A stretch of DNA of 64,000 nt from Combretum micranthum (GCA_024138025.1 JAMXBD010001038.1:434001-498000); one strand, 5' to 3'. Positions 1 through 12,775 are shown, counted from the first letter of the stretch. Translations and numbers: made by a program. Notes: a model not told the origin generated them from the letters alone.

Positions 1-1007
1 AAAGTTTGGCTTTAATGATTGAACTGGTTATGCTTGTGTCGTTTAATCCGGTCTAAGGAGCGACAACCCTGCTTGGAGTAGGCATGTTAATTTAGGCACT
101 TAGGCCACCTCTATCATGATGCAATTGTAACTTATAAGTGGCTCAATGGGTAATTGATAGGAGAAACTGTATCGGTGTAACATTTGCTTATTCTTAGGAG
201 GAAATAATATGATTTTGTTCACGTTTATGGAGACAATCGAACTAGGTGATGTTAAAATTAAGTCAAGAAAAGTTGAGTAACGGCTATGAATCCTAGATGA
301 GATTATTTTCTTGTAAAGTTATGTAGGAGATATAGGTATTTGAGCTGCCTACATCAACCCCCTAAGCAATTACTATTTCTCAAGGCCTCCAGATTCCCTC
401 AGGATTGTATTTAGAGTTTGAATACTCCAACGTTGATTTGTTTTACCTAAATAAAGATAAGTAATTTTTTGCTTCTTGCATTGCATTTGCCTAGGAATGT
501 ATGTCACTTTGTATTTGTTTGTGTTGCTGTGTACTAGGCCCTTCTACAGGTAATGATGATGAAGAGTACTATGATGACTTAGGCTATGGTATAAATTGGG
601 AAGTATTCCTTGAGGAATGGGATGACGAGGACTCCCGGACTATTCTATGATGTTTTTCCTTGGAATAAGATTCAGACAAGGCCTTGTTTTTTAAATGTAA
701 TAGTATAGACTAATGGCTTATTCACAAGCTTGTGTTTTATAATACAAGCCTACTTTTGTAACTTTTGAAGTACTGAGCTGATGGTACTATCATATATATT
801 TATGTAAAACTATTTACTTTTAAATGAGTAGTTTTTGTAAAATTTATATCTTAACAACTTGATCAAGCAATGAGCATAAACTCCTTCCTTTTCAAATATC
901 CTTATGTATAATATCTTCGTGTACTATACATGGTTGGGGACTTTGCATGTTTAGCTTTTCGAAAAGTATATATTGGGTCTTTACAGGATAGAGCAATACA
1001 TGTCTAC
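1..1007. other. Repeat-like intergenic sequence with one short acidic ORF
   Basis: No recognised gene. An ATG-initiated frame runs from 501 to 650 on the plus strand (49 codons). It has a Cys-rich hydrophobic start and an Asp/Glu-rich tail containing DDEEYYDD. It could be a last exon or a chance frame in an LTR-like repeat; a comparable short acidic frame ends near 24515 inside another LTR-like region. The rest is AT-rich with no motif I can name. Confidence 0.3.
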
Positions 1008-1281
1008 TTAGTAGATTTTCATGATATGGCACCTCCTCCTAAGGTAAAGACATAGTTACTGATTGAGCTAACTTCATCACTATCAGTAACCCAATTTGCA
1101 TCACAATAGCCTTCCAAAATAGTAGGAAATTTAGTAATGTAAACACCAAGTCACAGTACCTTTAAGGTTTTGAGTAAACAATGAAGTGCATTCTAATGTT
1201 CATTATTTAGATTATGAGTGTAATGAACCAATCTACTTATAACATAGGCTATGTCAGGTCTAGTATAGTTCATAAGAAACA
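1008..1281 (-). pseudogene. Ty1/copia remnant, end of reverse transcriptase and start of RNase H
   Basis: Read on the minus strand, this encodes the copia stretch around TRPDIAY followed by a DANW and a GGGAIS motif, typical of the RT-to-RNase H junction. It resembles the better preserved copia at 46486-46800. Stop codons interrupt it, so it is not functional. The remnant stops abruptly at 1281, where a large LTR-type sequence starts. The same copia reading frame resumes at 9305 after a duplicated AAACA, so this is one half of an element split by insertion. The downstream RNase H end and 3' LTR are not recognisable beyond about 1010. Confidence 0.8.
1277..1281. repeat. Left target-site duplication AAACA of outer LTR insertion
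   Basis: AAACA immediately precedes the TGTAAACC start at 1282. The same five bases (9305-9309) follow the terminal CA of the outer element at 9304. Five bases is the usual duplication for LTR retrotransposons. Confidence 0.85.
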
Positions 1282-2195
1282 TGTAAACCCTCGAATTTTT
1301 TGCAATTCCTAGAAAATAGTTCTGGAATTAAAATACCAAATCAAAACCCTAAAAGCTGACCCGAGTTAAATCCAAACCTTAAACAATATCAAACACGGGA
1401 TTTCATGGCCTTAAGAAAAAGAGAATTTTCAAAATCAAAAATAGAGAATCCAATAATCTTTCGACTCAAAACCTAAACATGAGACAATTCATCTATCTGA
1501 TCCCTAAAGTAAATCCCTTAATTTCTAAGGTAAAGTTGGATTAAACCCTAACCATAGTCAAACCGGAATTCTAAAAGCCAATTAAGATCAAGACAATCTA
1601 GCAATTTTAACTTTGGTAATCCCATGCTCGAAACCTAAGAATAATAGAAATAAGCTAATGATTGATTATAGATCAGAATAATATAATATAGCTTAAAATG
1701 ATCAGATTTGTCAAAATTTGATTCGTTTTGAACCCAAACAGGATCAGTTCCCAAAAAATGTGCCCCGATGCCCGAAATAATAAAAATATTCCGATAACAT
1801 CAAAAGACTAGTAATTATATAAAGATTTTAAAAATATCAGTTTCATAATTTTTCGGCAACTAAAAATATCATATATAGCTCGTTTACGCGTATTTTTATT
1901 ATTAACGATATTTTTATAGTCTAGTCTACTATTCATAGTACTATTTTACTATTTCTACTTTTTCTTACAGCCTATTTCTTACTACATATACACCTATTTG
2001 TTACACTTTTTCATTTCCAATACAACTTTATTCACATTACACCTTACACATTATTACTTTTCTTTACAAAAATTACAAAACAAAACAAAATCCTCTCTCT
2101 CTTACCCTCAATGTCGTCGGCCCTCTCTCTCTCTCCTTTCCCATTTATTTCTTTTTCAATTTATTTTATTACATCTAATTTTCACTCCAAAATTC

Positions 2196-2203
2196 TATAA
2201 ATA
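2196..2203 (+). promoter_or_regulatory. LTR TATA box (outer element)
   Basis: TATAAATA is followed by a long C/T-rich leader with repeated CTCTC and CCACAA words. The corresponding position is conserved in two related copies (5461-5468 and 34555-34564, both on the minus strand), which supports a real retrotransposon promoter. Confidence 0.6.
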
Positions 2204-2312
2204 CCCACTTTCCCTTCACTTATTTCACACCTTCATTTTACAAAACAAAACTCTCCCAAAATTTCTCCACAACTTCTCTCTCCACAAATTCTCTTTACAA
2301 AAAATCTCTTCC

Positions 2313-2317
2313 ATTCC
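2313..2317. repeat. Left target-site duplication ATTCC of inner LTR insertion
   Basis: ATTCC lies directly before TGTCACGCC at 2318 and again at 6177-6181, just after the other end of the inner element. The outer element's leader sequence is continuous if one copy and the insertion are removed. Confidence 0.8.
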
Positions 2318-5300
2318 TGTCACGCCCCAAAGGATACCCTAAACGCGACAATCCGCCATACTCAATATTAAAGCTTAAGTATGACAACCACAGTCATCTC
2401 ATAAGCTTTGATACCAGGTATAAGGTGTACGTTCACAATCATAGACGACCAACTTTGAAATAAGATGTTTAAAAAGACATTTATATAGCAGTTTAAGAAT
2501 AGAAATCATGACATAATAACTTAAATAAGGAAATTTATAAAGGTCTTACAATTCATCAAAGGGGCATTCCTCCGTAAAAGATATAGTTCATCAAAGTCTA
2601 ATGAAGCCTAATCAAAATAATTACATGGAGATTTACTTAGAAGTTTAAGTCTACATCTAGTCTTTGACTTCTTCCAAAAATCCCTTAGGTCAAAAGGTAA
2701 TACCTGTGAGAAATACCCCTCGAGGCTTCAACCATAAATGGGGAAACTGCAAAAGGTATCTATAAGGGGGTAAGCTTCTTACTTAGTGAGAATTAAATCC
2801 ACAAGTAAAGTACTCAACAATCAATAATCAATCAAGTTATTTAATCAATCATATGAGATGCAAGCAATCACGTGAGCAAACAATACATACGATTTCCCGG
2901 GAATTATATGTTTGAATAGATTTATCCCTCCATTCGGTGGTTAGGTGTTCTGGGAAACGAAGCCATAGTTTACAAATGATATTTTTGTAGTTTTGTACAG
3001 ATTCCTACTAATTGCTAAAATATAGTTGATTCAGGTGCCCACTTACCATTTAATTTCAAACAATCAAAGTCATGGATTATGATTTCAGGTCCTTAACCTC
3101 ATTGCTATGCCCTTGTCCCACCAAGGGTATAGTAATGAATGCAATGTGACTCACTACATGTCATGCAGGAAACATTTAATTTAAGTAATCATGGCATAAT
3201 ATTAGTCATTTTATAAGTGACCATAGAAATTACAAACACTTCAATAAACAAACTAAATCATATAATGATTAGTTAGCAATTCTTGCCTCAATCTACTTAT
3301 CATAATTTCAACCATGTAAGTAAAACACATGCGCTTTCATGTTTTATCTTTTCCTAGAATCTAGTGCCACTAAGCTACAAGTAAATACATAAGTACAATT
3401 GCAAGAATTTAAACTCACTTGGCCATAGCAGTAGAAGCTCCATAGTCGAAATAGTCTTCTGAGTATAGTATCTTAGTCTCCACATCACGTTTACAAAAGA
3501 AATGCCCTAAATGAGTATTTCTTGGAAGATCTACTCAAACTTGCAACTCTACTCTACTAAGTTCGCGAAAATTCACATAGAGTGAAATTTCAACTTAAAA
3601 TGGTAATAATCTGCTCATTTTAACTAAGAATTTCGCATATAATATACCAATTTCTACCTACTCAGAAAGATCTATCCATTTCTAAGGTTATTTCCTACAT
3701 AGAAGATCATTTGGGTTGCTAAAAATCTCGGTACAGGTTCAAAACGAAAAATCCCAGCTTTTGCAAAACAATTTTTCAACTCAACTTTATTCAAAAATCC
3801 TTTAGCAAAAATATAGATATGTATATGGTTGAAAAATCCTTTGAGTATACATATATATAGACTCACTTTATATGAAAAAATTCTAATGGTGTTGTCTCAA
3901 TGATTATTTTTCGTAAAACAATTCATCTTAAAGTATTGAAACTTAAACTTGACAAATTCTTTTCTAGGTATTTTGAAGAAACTTTATATTTTCTTAGATT
4001 ATTATAAATGAGTATATTCTCTTTTTTTTTTTCCCATTTCTTTTCCAAAACAAATAAGTTTTTTCCCTTAACTTTGGTTTTTAACAATTTTGCTTCTAGT
4101 GATAAAAATAAAGTTTTCAAAATTTTCATTAAGTTGTTAATAACCTATTTAAGATTTGCCTTTAGAATGGTTTTAATAAATGATTCTCTTTCCTCTTATA
4201 TTTTTGTTTATTAACTTCTTTAAAAATAAATTTTATTTCCTTTACTGGTTTTTATTTGAAAGAAATCATCTTTTTAAGTCTTGATAAAATTCATTATTTT
4301 TGAACTTATCATATTTATATTCTTTTTATTTCTTTGAAAATAGTTCCTTCTTAGAAACTTGAAAATCATTATTTTTTAAGTGGGTTTATATATTAATGGG
4401 TTGATTTTATCTTAAATTTGAAAATTAGTTTGCTTCTTGGTTTTTATTATGAAGTTGAAAAGACTTTAAATCCTAAGCTTTTTGTGAAAAAATTTTATAT
4501 TAACAAATTATTTTTACTAAGCCTTAGGTTATCTTATTATGAAAAGAAGGTGTTTATTTCCTTGGTAAAACCATCCTTGTTGTCATTTAAGAAAACTTTA
4601 AGAAAGCTTGAGAAATTGTTGCAAAAATCTAATTTCTAGGTCGTTGATGACAACTCATTTATTTAGTGACTAGATGCATAATAAAAAGTTTAATTTCAAG
4701 TTCTTTTATTAAAGAAAAATCCCACTTTAAATATTATTGAGACAATATCATTATGAAAATGCATGTATTATGAGCATGTAGTGTGTAGATGATGAAAATA
4801 TAAGATAAGAAGCAAGATAATAATGATCAAGATAGTAATAATAAGCAAGATATTATGGTCAAGTATTGAGAACCTTAGCTTCATCAAGGTAACCCAATCA
4901 AGTATTGAGAGCCTTAGCTTCATCAAGACATCCCGGGACTAAGTCCAAATAAAAAGAAAAGGCAATAGTAAGAGCAATAATAGTAATAAGCTTGTTAGTG
5001 AGTTAGTGAGCATTTAGACTCTAAAATATATAGATATACATATAGATAGTAGCATATATACAAAGTTAGGTTAAAAGCATGATAACAACAATAATATTAA
5101 TATGTACATAAGCAAAACAACATAATAGCAAAATCACATAATATTAAATTTATTCATGAATAAGAATAAAACATGAACATAGTGTTACTTCTCTAACAAT
5201 TGAATGTTTAAGAAACATACACCATGGTCATGTTAAGTTACATAATATGGTAGGAGGAAATGGGTAAGAACATTTACCTAAAAAAAAAAGTATGGAAGTG

Positions 5301-5460
5301 GTAGTGTAGAGAAAGTTTGAATAGTGTTTATATGTGTAGGAAAAATTAGGTAGTTAAGAGAAAGAAAAGAGAGATTTTTGGGAGAGAGTGTTTGTGGAGA
5401 GAATTTGGGAGAGTTTTAATATGGTAATTGAGTGTGTGAAAGAAATGAAGGGAGATGGGG

Positions 5461-5468
5461 TATTTATA
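5461..5468 (-). promoter_or_regulatory. LTR TATA box (inner element)
   Basis: The minus strand reads TATAAATA, followed downstream (lower coordinates) by a CT-rich leader like the one at 2196. It shows the transcription direction of the inner element. Confidence 0.55.
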
Positions 5469-5566
5469 CAATTTTTAGAGTAAATAATTGTGTGAATTAA
5501 ATAAATTGAAAAGAAAAAAATAAACATGTGTGTGTGGAGAGGGTGGCCGGCATGATAGGTGAGGAA

Positions 5567-5589
5567 GAGAGAGAGAGAGAGAGAGAGAT
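5567..5589. repeat. GA microsatellite
   Basis: An uninterrupted run of GA dinucleotides within the inner LTR leader, about a dozen units. Confidence 0.8.
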
Positions 5590-6479
5590 TTTTTTATTTA
5601 TTTTGTATTTTTGTTAATTAAAAATAATAAGATGTAAGGTTTGATATGAATGAAGATGTATGGGAAAAGTAAAAAGTAGAAATATGTATGGTAGAGTGTA
5701 AGAATAGGTGTAGAAAAGTATAGATAGGTGAATAGTATAGAATAGTGTAGAATAGTAGATAAGATAATTTAATATCGGTAGTAAAGAAAATACACGTGAT
5801 TAAGCTACATCTAATATTTTTAGACACCAAAAAATTATGAAACTGATATTTTTGAAATCCTTGTATTTTTACGAGTTTATTGGTATTATCGGAATATTTT
5901 TGCCGTTGAGGGTATCAGGGCACGGTTTTCGAAAACTGATCCAGTTTGGATCGGAAAGACACTAAAAATTATCGAATATGATATTTTTATGCTTCGTTAT
6001 ATTATTACGAACTATTATCCACTATAATCTCAATTTCGTTGTTTCGGGATTAGGACCACGGGATTGTCAAATCTAATCTACTAGGGTTTGATGTATATTC
6101 ATTGACCTTACGGTTTTCGGTTGACTTCCGGTTTAGGGATTAAACATAACCACAGCATAAAATCTAGGGGATTAAAATTCCATCTTTCCCAAAATTCCTC
6201 ACTACACATAAATCATCTACCATTCCTTACTACCCACATAATACCACATCCATCTACCATATTTATTACTCTCTTTGTTAAACTTCTACCATCATTCATT
6301 TACCCATGTTATGCAACTTAGTATGACCATGGTATTGTTTCTCAAAAACTCATGTGAGTTGTAGGAGTAACAACATGTTTATGTTTTGTTTTTGCACATG
6401 CCAAGAATACCGATTACATTATTTTGTTATATTATTGTTATTATGATTATTATGTTGTTATTATGCTCATAACCTATTA

Positions 6480-6499
6480 TATATATATATATATATATG
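6480..6499. repeat. AT microsatellite in outer LTR
   Basis: A run of AT dinucleotides at the place where the related LTR copies also carry TATATA tracts (near 5030 and 34170). Confidence 0.8.
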
Positions 6500-9304
6500 T
6501 ATATCTATATATTTCGTAGAGCCTAAATTGCTCACTAACCTTTCATTAACATGTTTTTATTATTATTGCTCTTATTATTGCCTTTTTCTTGTCTTTCTTT
6601 TCTTTTCTTTCTTTTTTTCTTCTTTTTCTTTTGGGATTAGTCTATTTCTTAGTCCCGGAAAGCCTAAATGAAGCTAAGGCTTCCACTATTTGACCAGGAT
6701 AACTTGATGAAGCTAAGGTTCCCAATACTTGATAATATTATTATGTTTATTTGCTTATGTATATTTCATTCTATCTTATTATGTATTATTCTTACTTTTT
6801 CATGGCTACATAATTATATTCATGCATGATTAGAATGTTGTTGCCTTAATAAAAATAAAAATGGGTCTTTCTTAAACAAAGGAAAATAAACTAAATTTCT
6901 TAATAAAGGATTTTTCAACAAAGATCTAAATATTGTTTTGAATAAATTCTTTTCAAAAGCTTGGACAAGCTAATCATAAATTTTAAAGTATTAGTGTTGA
7001 AGATTTCTTTAAATAATAAAAGGAACTCATTTCTTTTATAAATCGAAACTAAATACTCCATAAAACTATAGCTTTTAGCATTAAACTTGAAATTTTAACC
7101 CAACTATATCTTTTATAAAACTTAAATAGGTTCATCATAGACTTGGAAAATCACTTACTAAGAAAGTTTCTACAAGACTTATTTTTTAATATTGTTATTC
7201 TATTTTCAAAGTTAAAATGAAAATTTTGCCAAGTTCTAATATTGATAATTCTTTATTAGAAAAGCTTTTCTTATGAACTTATCTAAAAGGATTATACCAC
7301 CACTTGATAAATATTAGGAATAAAACAAGTTTTTCAAATCAAAGTAAAATCAACTTACTATTTTAGAAACCAATTATAGAAATAAATTTGCCAAGAAAGT
7401 AAAGTCTTAAAGATAAACTTATTTTCTAAAGAAGAAAAAGAATATAAAAATGAGAGGAAAACATACATTTAACACAACTCCAAATATTAGACCACACCAA
7501 CAACTTAAGGAAAATTTTGAAAAGCTTATTTACCAATCACTAGAAATAAAGTTGGTAGATAACTTAAAGAACCAAATTTTTTGAAATTAATTTACTTTTG
7601 AAAAGTTAAGAAATAAAATTATAATAGGAAAACATTCACTCATAACAACCCAAGAATTTTTAAGTTTCCTTCCAGCAAATTTAAAAAGGAAAAATTTTCA
7701 AAGTTTGATCTTTTAAAACTCTTAAAGACAAATTATTTTGTGAAAAATCAATGTTGAAACAATACTACAAAAATCATACATACAATATGAGCATATATAT
7801 ATATTCAAAGGATTTTTCAACTATACAAATATCCATGTATTTTGTTTAAGGATTTTTTTTTTTTTTTTTTGTGAAGAAAAGTTTGGAAAATCATATTTTA
7901 AGGATTATGAAATTCGTACTATTTTGTACTGTGGTGTTTTGCAACCCAAATGGCTTTTGATGACAAAAATAACTTTAGAAATGGATAGATCTTTTCGAGT
8001 AGGTAGAAAACGGCATATAATATGTGAAATTACGAGTTAAAATGAGCAAGTTATGAGGATTTTAAGTTAGAATTTCCTCCTGTCCGAATTTTGATGCAAA
8101 TACTATAATAGAATTAGAGAGTTCAAGTAGAATTTTCACGAAATATCATTCTAGGTATTTCTCTCGTTTAGGTAACAAAGCTTAGGAGGATCCGTATTCA
8201 GAGGACTATTACGAGTAAAGAATTGTAACAAGGATGGCTAAGTGAGTCTATCTCCTACCTTTGCGTACTTGTTTGTGCTTGTAGTTAGAGGCACTAGAAG
8301 TAGGAAAAGATGAAAAGGGATTATGCATGATAATATTGGTTGAAAGAATACTAAGCATATCAAGACATGAAATATTGTTAATTAAATTACGTTTTATTAT
8401 TATCATGCTAGAGTGTCTACAAATTTTGTGATCACCTTTAAATTACGTTAATTACATATTTCAAGTTATATTAATTGATTCATGCATAACACGTAATTAG
8501 CCTAATTTCATTAGCTACTATACTCGATGGAACAAGAGTATAGTAGTGGGTTTGCGGGAACCCCTAAGTTTGCAAGATGGGCGAATAGGAGCCGGAAAGA
8601 ACTATTTCAGGATGGGTGAGTAAGAGCCAGAAATAAACTATATAAGTTAGATTTCAAAGATAAGTTTTAAAGAGCTTGAAACACCTAACCACCGAATGGA
8701 GGGGTAAATCCATTCAAAACATATGATTTCTAGTAGATCATATTTATTGTTTGTTCATTTGCTTGATGCATTCATATGCTTGTTTAATAACTTGCTTGAA
8801 TTTATTGATACAAGTATGTTAATCTATAAATATTCTCACTAAGCTAGTTAAGTTTACACCCCAATAAACTTTTGATGAAACAGGACCGATATCTCTTATG
8901 CCCGAGGACTTCATATACTCGAGTAAGATTATGTTATGGGAAGTTTTGGGAAATCCTTTTGAAGATCTTAGAATAGATTTCCTTTAATATCTTTTGATTC
9001 AAGTATTATTCTTTTATGTGAAAGACTAAGTTGATATTATGTTCTTTGCAGATTTATCGGAGGAATACCGCTAAGATAATATAAGACTCATATTTCTATA
9101 AAGTTGAAGTTAGATGGTTATCTAAATTTTTTGTATGCTATATTTACTATCTCGAACTACATATCCCACCAAAGTCTCCTATTATTGTGATAGACGCCTT
9201 ACATATGGTGTTAAAGCTTTCACATGACTTTAGGAAGTCATTCTTAAGTTTTAATACCGTATGTGGCAGACTACCATGTCTAAGGTACCCTTTGGAGAGT
9301 AACA

Positions 9305-9309
9305 AAACA
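9305..9309. repeat. Right target-site duplication AAACA of outer LTR insertion
   Basis: Partner of 1277-1281. Removing 1282-9309 makes the copia reading frame continuous with no shift. Confidence 0.85.
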
Positions 9310-10620
9310 TAACACTTCCTATGATCTTAGCATATTCAGCTTGTGAAACACTAGGCCCTTTATTTTTCTTAAGCTGTATACTAGGATCGTAAGGAGTTTT
9401 AACAAGCACTACATCAAAGCAATCAAATTTTTTCAATACCTTCTCAATGTAAGGTGATTGACACAAGGAAATACCATTTTTGTTATTTATTTGATACCAA
9501 GAATCACATTAGCTTCTCCTAAGTCTTTATATATCAAATTGAGAAGATAGGAACAATTTTGTCTCATTTACCACATCTATATTAGTTCCAAAGATGAGCA
9601 TATCATCAATATATAAGCATATAATCACACAATTTGATCCAAAGAATTTAGAATAAACACATGAACCAAAATTATTCACAATATATCCATTAGTTATTAA
9701 AGTTTTGTCAAACATTTCATACCATTGTTAGGAGCTTGCTTAAGAGCATAAAGAGATTTCTTGAGTTTACATACCTTACTCTCTTGACTAGGAATCACAA
9801 ATCCCTCAAGTTGCTACATGTATATTTCTTCTTCTAGATCACCATTTAGAAAAGTTGTTTTTACATCCATTTGATGTATTATCAGGTCATGAATTACAGC
9901 AAGGGCAATTAAAATTCTAATGGTAGCTATTTTAGTCACAGGAGAGTAGATCTCAAAATAATCAATTCTTTTCTTTTGAGTATAACTATAACTACCAACC
10001 TTGCCTTAAACTTTTCTATTGATCCATCTGGCCTCATCTTCTTTCTAAAAATCCATTCACTTGATGGGTTTACTTCCTGGGGGCAAATCAACTAAGTCTC
10101 ATGTATGATTTGTCATTATAGAATCAAGTTCACTTTTAACAGCCTCTTTCAAAAAACTAGCATTTATTAATGTCACTGCTTCTTCAAATGTCTTAGGATC
10201 TTCCTCAATTAAATATACAGATACTTTATCTTCATTTATTAATTTAAAATTTTTATTTTGTATTACGAAAGTAGTTATAAAATCTAGTCCAAAACTATTT
10301 TATATTCTTCTTCTCTTGCTTCTTCTAGGTTCATTAATAAACTCAGTTGAAACAAAATCAACAAACAAATGCAGGAATCAAGGTAGTATTAAAGGAACCA
10401 ACAGTATCGTCAACATCATTTTTGTTTAGTGGAAAGATTATTTCGAAGAATTCAGCATTTCTAGATTCACATATTCTCCAATTGCTCAAAAATGATAAGT
10501 AATTTCTATGACCATCGCTTATAGTTTAATCCATCCAAAGGGTCGAGTTTAGAGAGCTCAAGGAGTGTTTTGTTCATATTAACAGCCATTTCGATTTCAA
10601 ATTGATAGAAAATAAAGGGA
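9305..10620 (-). pseudogene. Ty1/copia remnant, gag start joined to reverse transcriptase
   Basis: The minus strand reads in order. A gag-like start at 10589 runs MAVNMNKTLLELSKLDPLDG and soon meets a stop. A jump to the integrase/RT linker follows near 10490. RT segments come next, including a YIDDM catalytic box near 9607-9621 and a YAKIIGS stretch near 9310-9335. Protease, integrase and most of gag are missing, so a large internal deletion occurred. Several stops and frameshifts are present. The frame runs on to the RNase H part at 1008-1281 once the LTR insertion is removed. Inactive relic. Confidence 0.82.
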
Positions 10621-11456
10621 CAATAAAGGAAAGAACTTATTGGATTTCACTGAGTCGTGGATAAGCCATTGCCTTGAAAGCGAAATTCAGCAAGACCAAG
10701 ATGCAAATTGTTAAATCATCGTTCTGCTCCCCAAGGTTAACACAGGTAGCTTCTAACAAGTGCACTCACAGCAAAAGCTTGGAACCACAAGATGCAGAAT
10801 TGCTCAGGATAAAAAACAAAGAAGAAAAGTGTAAGGCAGGGCAATCAATCTAAAATAAAATCCCCAAAAAGTTCCTTAAATAACCATCAAAATTTTTTAC
10901 CATTTTCATTAGATAAATTTTCAGTTTTGAAATCAATATTTTAGTCATAGAATCTTAATGTTCAAAATCAAAACAAGAAATAAAGAATAAATTTTGACCC
11001 AGCCCGGACTAGGTGGGCGGCTCAAGCATATGATCTTATTTCCAAAACATTTTCCAACACAGTTAAGCCTATATGGAGTTACATTCCAATAAAAACACAA
11101 GGTTCATTTATAAAATATCTCATGCCGGAGACATATTATAGAAAAGAATAAAGTTATCAAGCTATTCTCTCACACTTCGAACTTTTGACCTACTCTGACA
11201 TCACGTTGAATTTAACACACAATCATCTAATGTGAAAATTTAAACTTGTAAACATAGTGTGGGTATTATATTTATTATGTAACATTAGATTACAACTGGT
11301 ATAATCCTTCTTATACCATCATAATCATGTCTTTCTATTAGATTCTAGTAAAGTTGGAATAATGCAACCGCATGAAACTCTGTAGAGCTATTGTGCGTCT
11401 CAGATTGTCACATAGGCAGACAGAGAACAAGACAGACGAGGGAAAGAAAATGCTTT

Positions 11457-11484
11457 GGTGGGGGTGGGGCGGGGGCAGTATGGG
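11457..11484 (+). other. Putative G-quadruplex motif
   Basis: Four G-runs in order: five G, T, four G, C, five G, a six-base spacer, three G. This fits the standard four-tract quadruplex pattern and stands out in AT-rich surroundings. Confidence 0.6.
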
Positions 11485-11676
11485 TATGTTAATATAGATC
11501 TGAAAACTAAATTATTTGTGTTAAAGTCACGCATTGCCTCATAGAAAATTCTGTGTGATGCTTAAACCTGTTCGAACCCTCCATTTTATATGCTTGCTTT
11601 GGAGATCGGCTTAAGGCTCATTACGTTGTGAGCTCATCATGATGTGTCTTTGTATCTTCTCTTTTCTTCATAATGA

Positions 11677-11719
11677 GTGTGTGTGTGTGCGTGTGTGTGT
11701 GTGTGTATATATATATAGA
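11677..11719. repeat. Compound GT/TA microsatellite
   Basis: GT repeats with a single GC interruption run into a TA tract. Confidence 0.85.
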
Positions 11720-12775
11720 AGCTCTGTTCATAAATTTATATGATGAACATGTTTGATTAATTAACGCCCTATGAAGTTATTCAGAATCATTATTTAATTT
11801 AGCAAGTTGTTTCGTGTGTCATGATGATGCATTCAACGCATTTACTCTGATAAACCAACCCATATGGTGAGAAAAATTAGTCACAGATCAATGAAAGGAA
11901 GCTCGGAAGCTGCATTATCAAATCAAAAAACAGATCATTAGAAGCTTAATGGAGTGGTCATTCGGGGGGAGCCAAAGACAGAATGAAATCAAGCATATCA
12001 ATCTTAAGCATGCTGTAGAATGCAAAGGAACCCAGTGAAAGTTTCTTGCTATTATTGGATTTCTGTTCATATCGTGGGTAAGCAATTCTTGTACCCAATG
12101 TGAAGAAATACTTTGATATTTTCTCTGCATTTCCACATCTGGTCCTCTCCCTACTTTTTTTATTAATTCAGGAACTGAAACTCGGTAAATTTACTGAGAA
12201 TTGTGAAAGGATTTAAACCTTGTTATCAAAAAAGAAATCCCTCAAATTTTAGGTGCTGCTTCTCTGACATTAATGGAAAAGAAAGTTAAATTTAAACTTA
12301 GAAAGAGCCTAAAATTCTTAGATAACGAATTTATAGCACCTAAAGCATGCTAACCCCACATCTCACCCATGTTCTGATAAAATTTTTCGAGGATTCTAAG
12401 TGTGTTAAAATAATAAAAATTCAAGGGCTATCTGTATAATTTATCCATGAAAGAATTATCCAGAATAGCTAGTCCAAGTTTTGTCCAATGACCAATAATA
12501 TGGAACCATTTCAAATTCTACAATTTGAAAGATACCATGGTCATTGTCTCTTCACCAAGTCTGGTTTTCGTGCTCTTTTAAAACATCAATAGCAACTGTG
12601 GATAAGCTCCACAGAGTACTGCGATTGTTGGTAACATATAACATAGCCTACACTGAGGTCTGAATTCCTATACTATTATTCCATCCTCATTAACCAAGTT
12701 GTTTGGTTGATGTGCTCATCCACAAGTGAGGGTTTTGTGAGAATATTATATGTATACCTTATTTTAAAAAAAAAA

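Larger units (their letters stand above)
2318..6176 (-). mobile_element. Inner solo-LTR-like insertion, reverse orientation
   Basis: Read on the minus strand, the element starts near 6176 with TTTAATCC (the usual TG apparently mutated), has a TATA box at 5461-5468, and ends GGGGCGTGACA at 2318. At about 3.86 kb it is roughly 1 kb shorter than the relative at 31073-36009; part of the loss lies near its start. It aligns in blocks with both relatives, carries no recognisable coding sequence, and is flanked by perfect ATTCC duplications. It is inserted in the leader of the outer element in the opposite direction, producing long inverted repeats. Confidence 0.75.
1282..9304 (+). mobile_element. 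Outer large solo-LTR-like insertion, split by an inner copy
   Basis: The element starts TGTAAACC at 1282 and ends AGTAACA at 9304. Its two pieces, 1282-2317 and 6182-9304, total about 4.16 kb once the inner insertion is removed. It shares blocks throughout with the copies at 2318-6176 and 31073-36009: a TATA region with a pyrimidine-rich leader, a block beginning CCACCGAATGGAGGG, and a terminal TTTAATAYYG-type segment. It has no coding capacity. TG...CA ends, a 5-bp duplication and an internal TATA box fit a solo LTR of a large-LTR Ty3/gypsy family (Tat/Ogre-like); that lineage is an inference. It interrupts the copia remnant. Confidence 0.78.

Noticed and set aside
1998..2342. 114-codon plus-strand frame
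   Set aside because: It lies in the pyrimidine-rich LTR leader and crosses the junction of two elements. Composition alone explains its Leu/Ser/Phe-rich translation.
9251..9466. Frame that looks like a copia RT end with an unusual tail
   Set aside because: The tail after about 9305 is LTR sequence read through from the insertion. Only the part above 9305 is copia.
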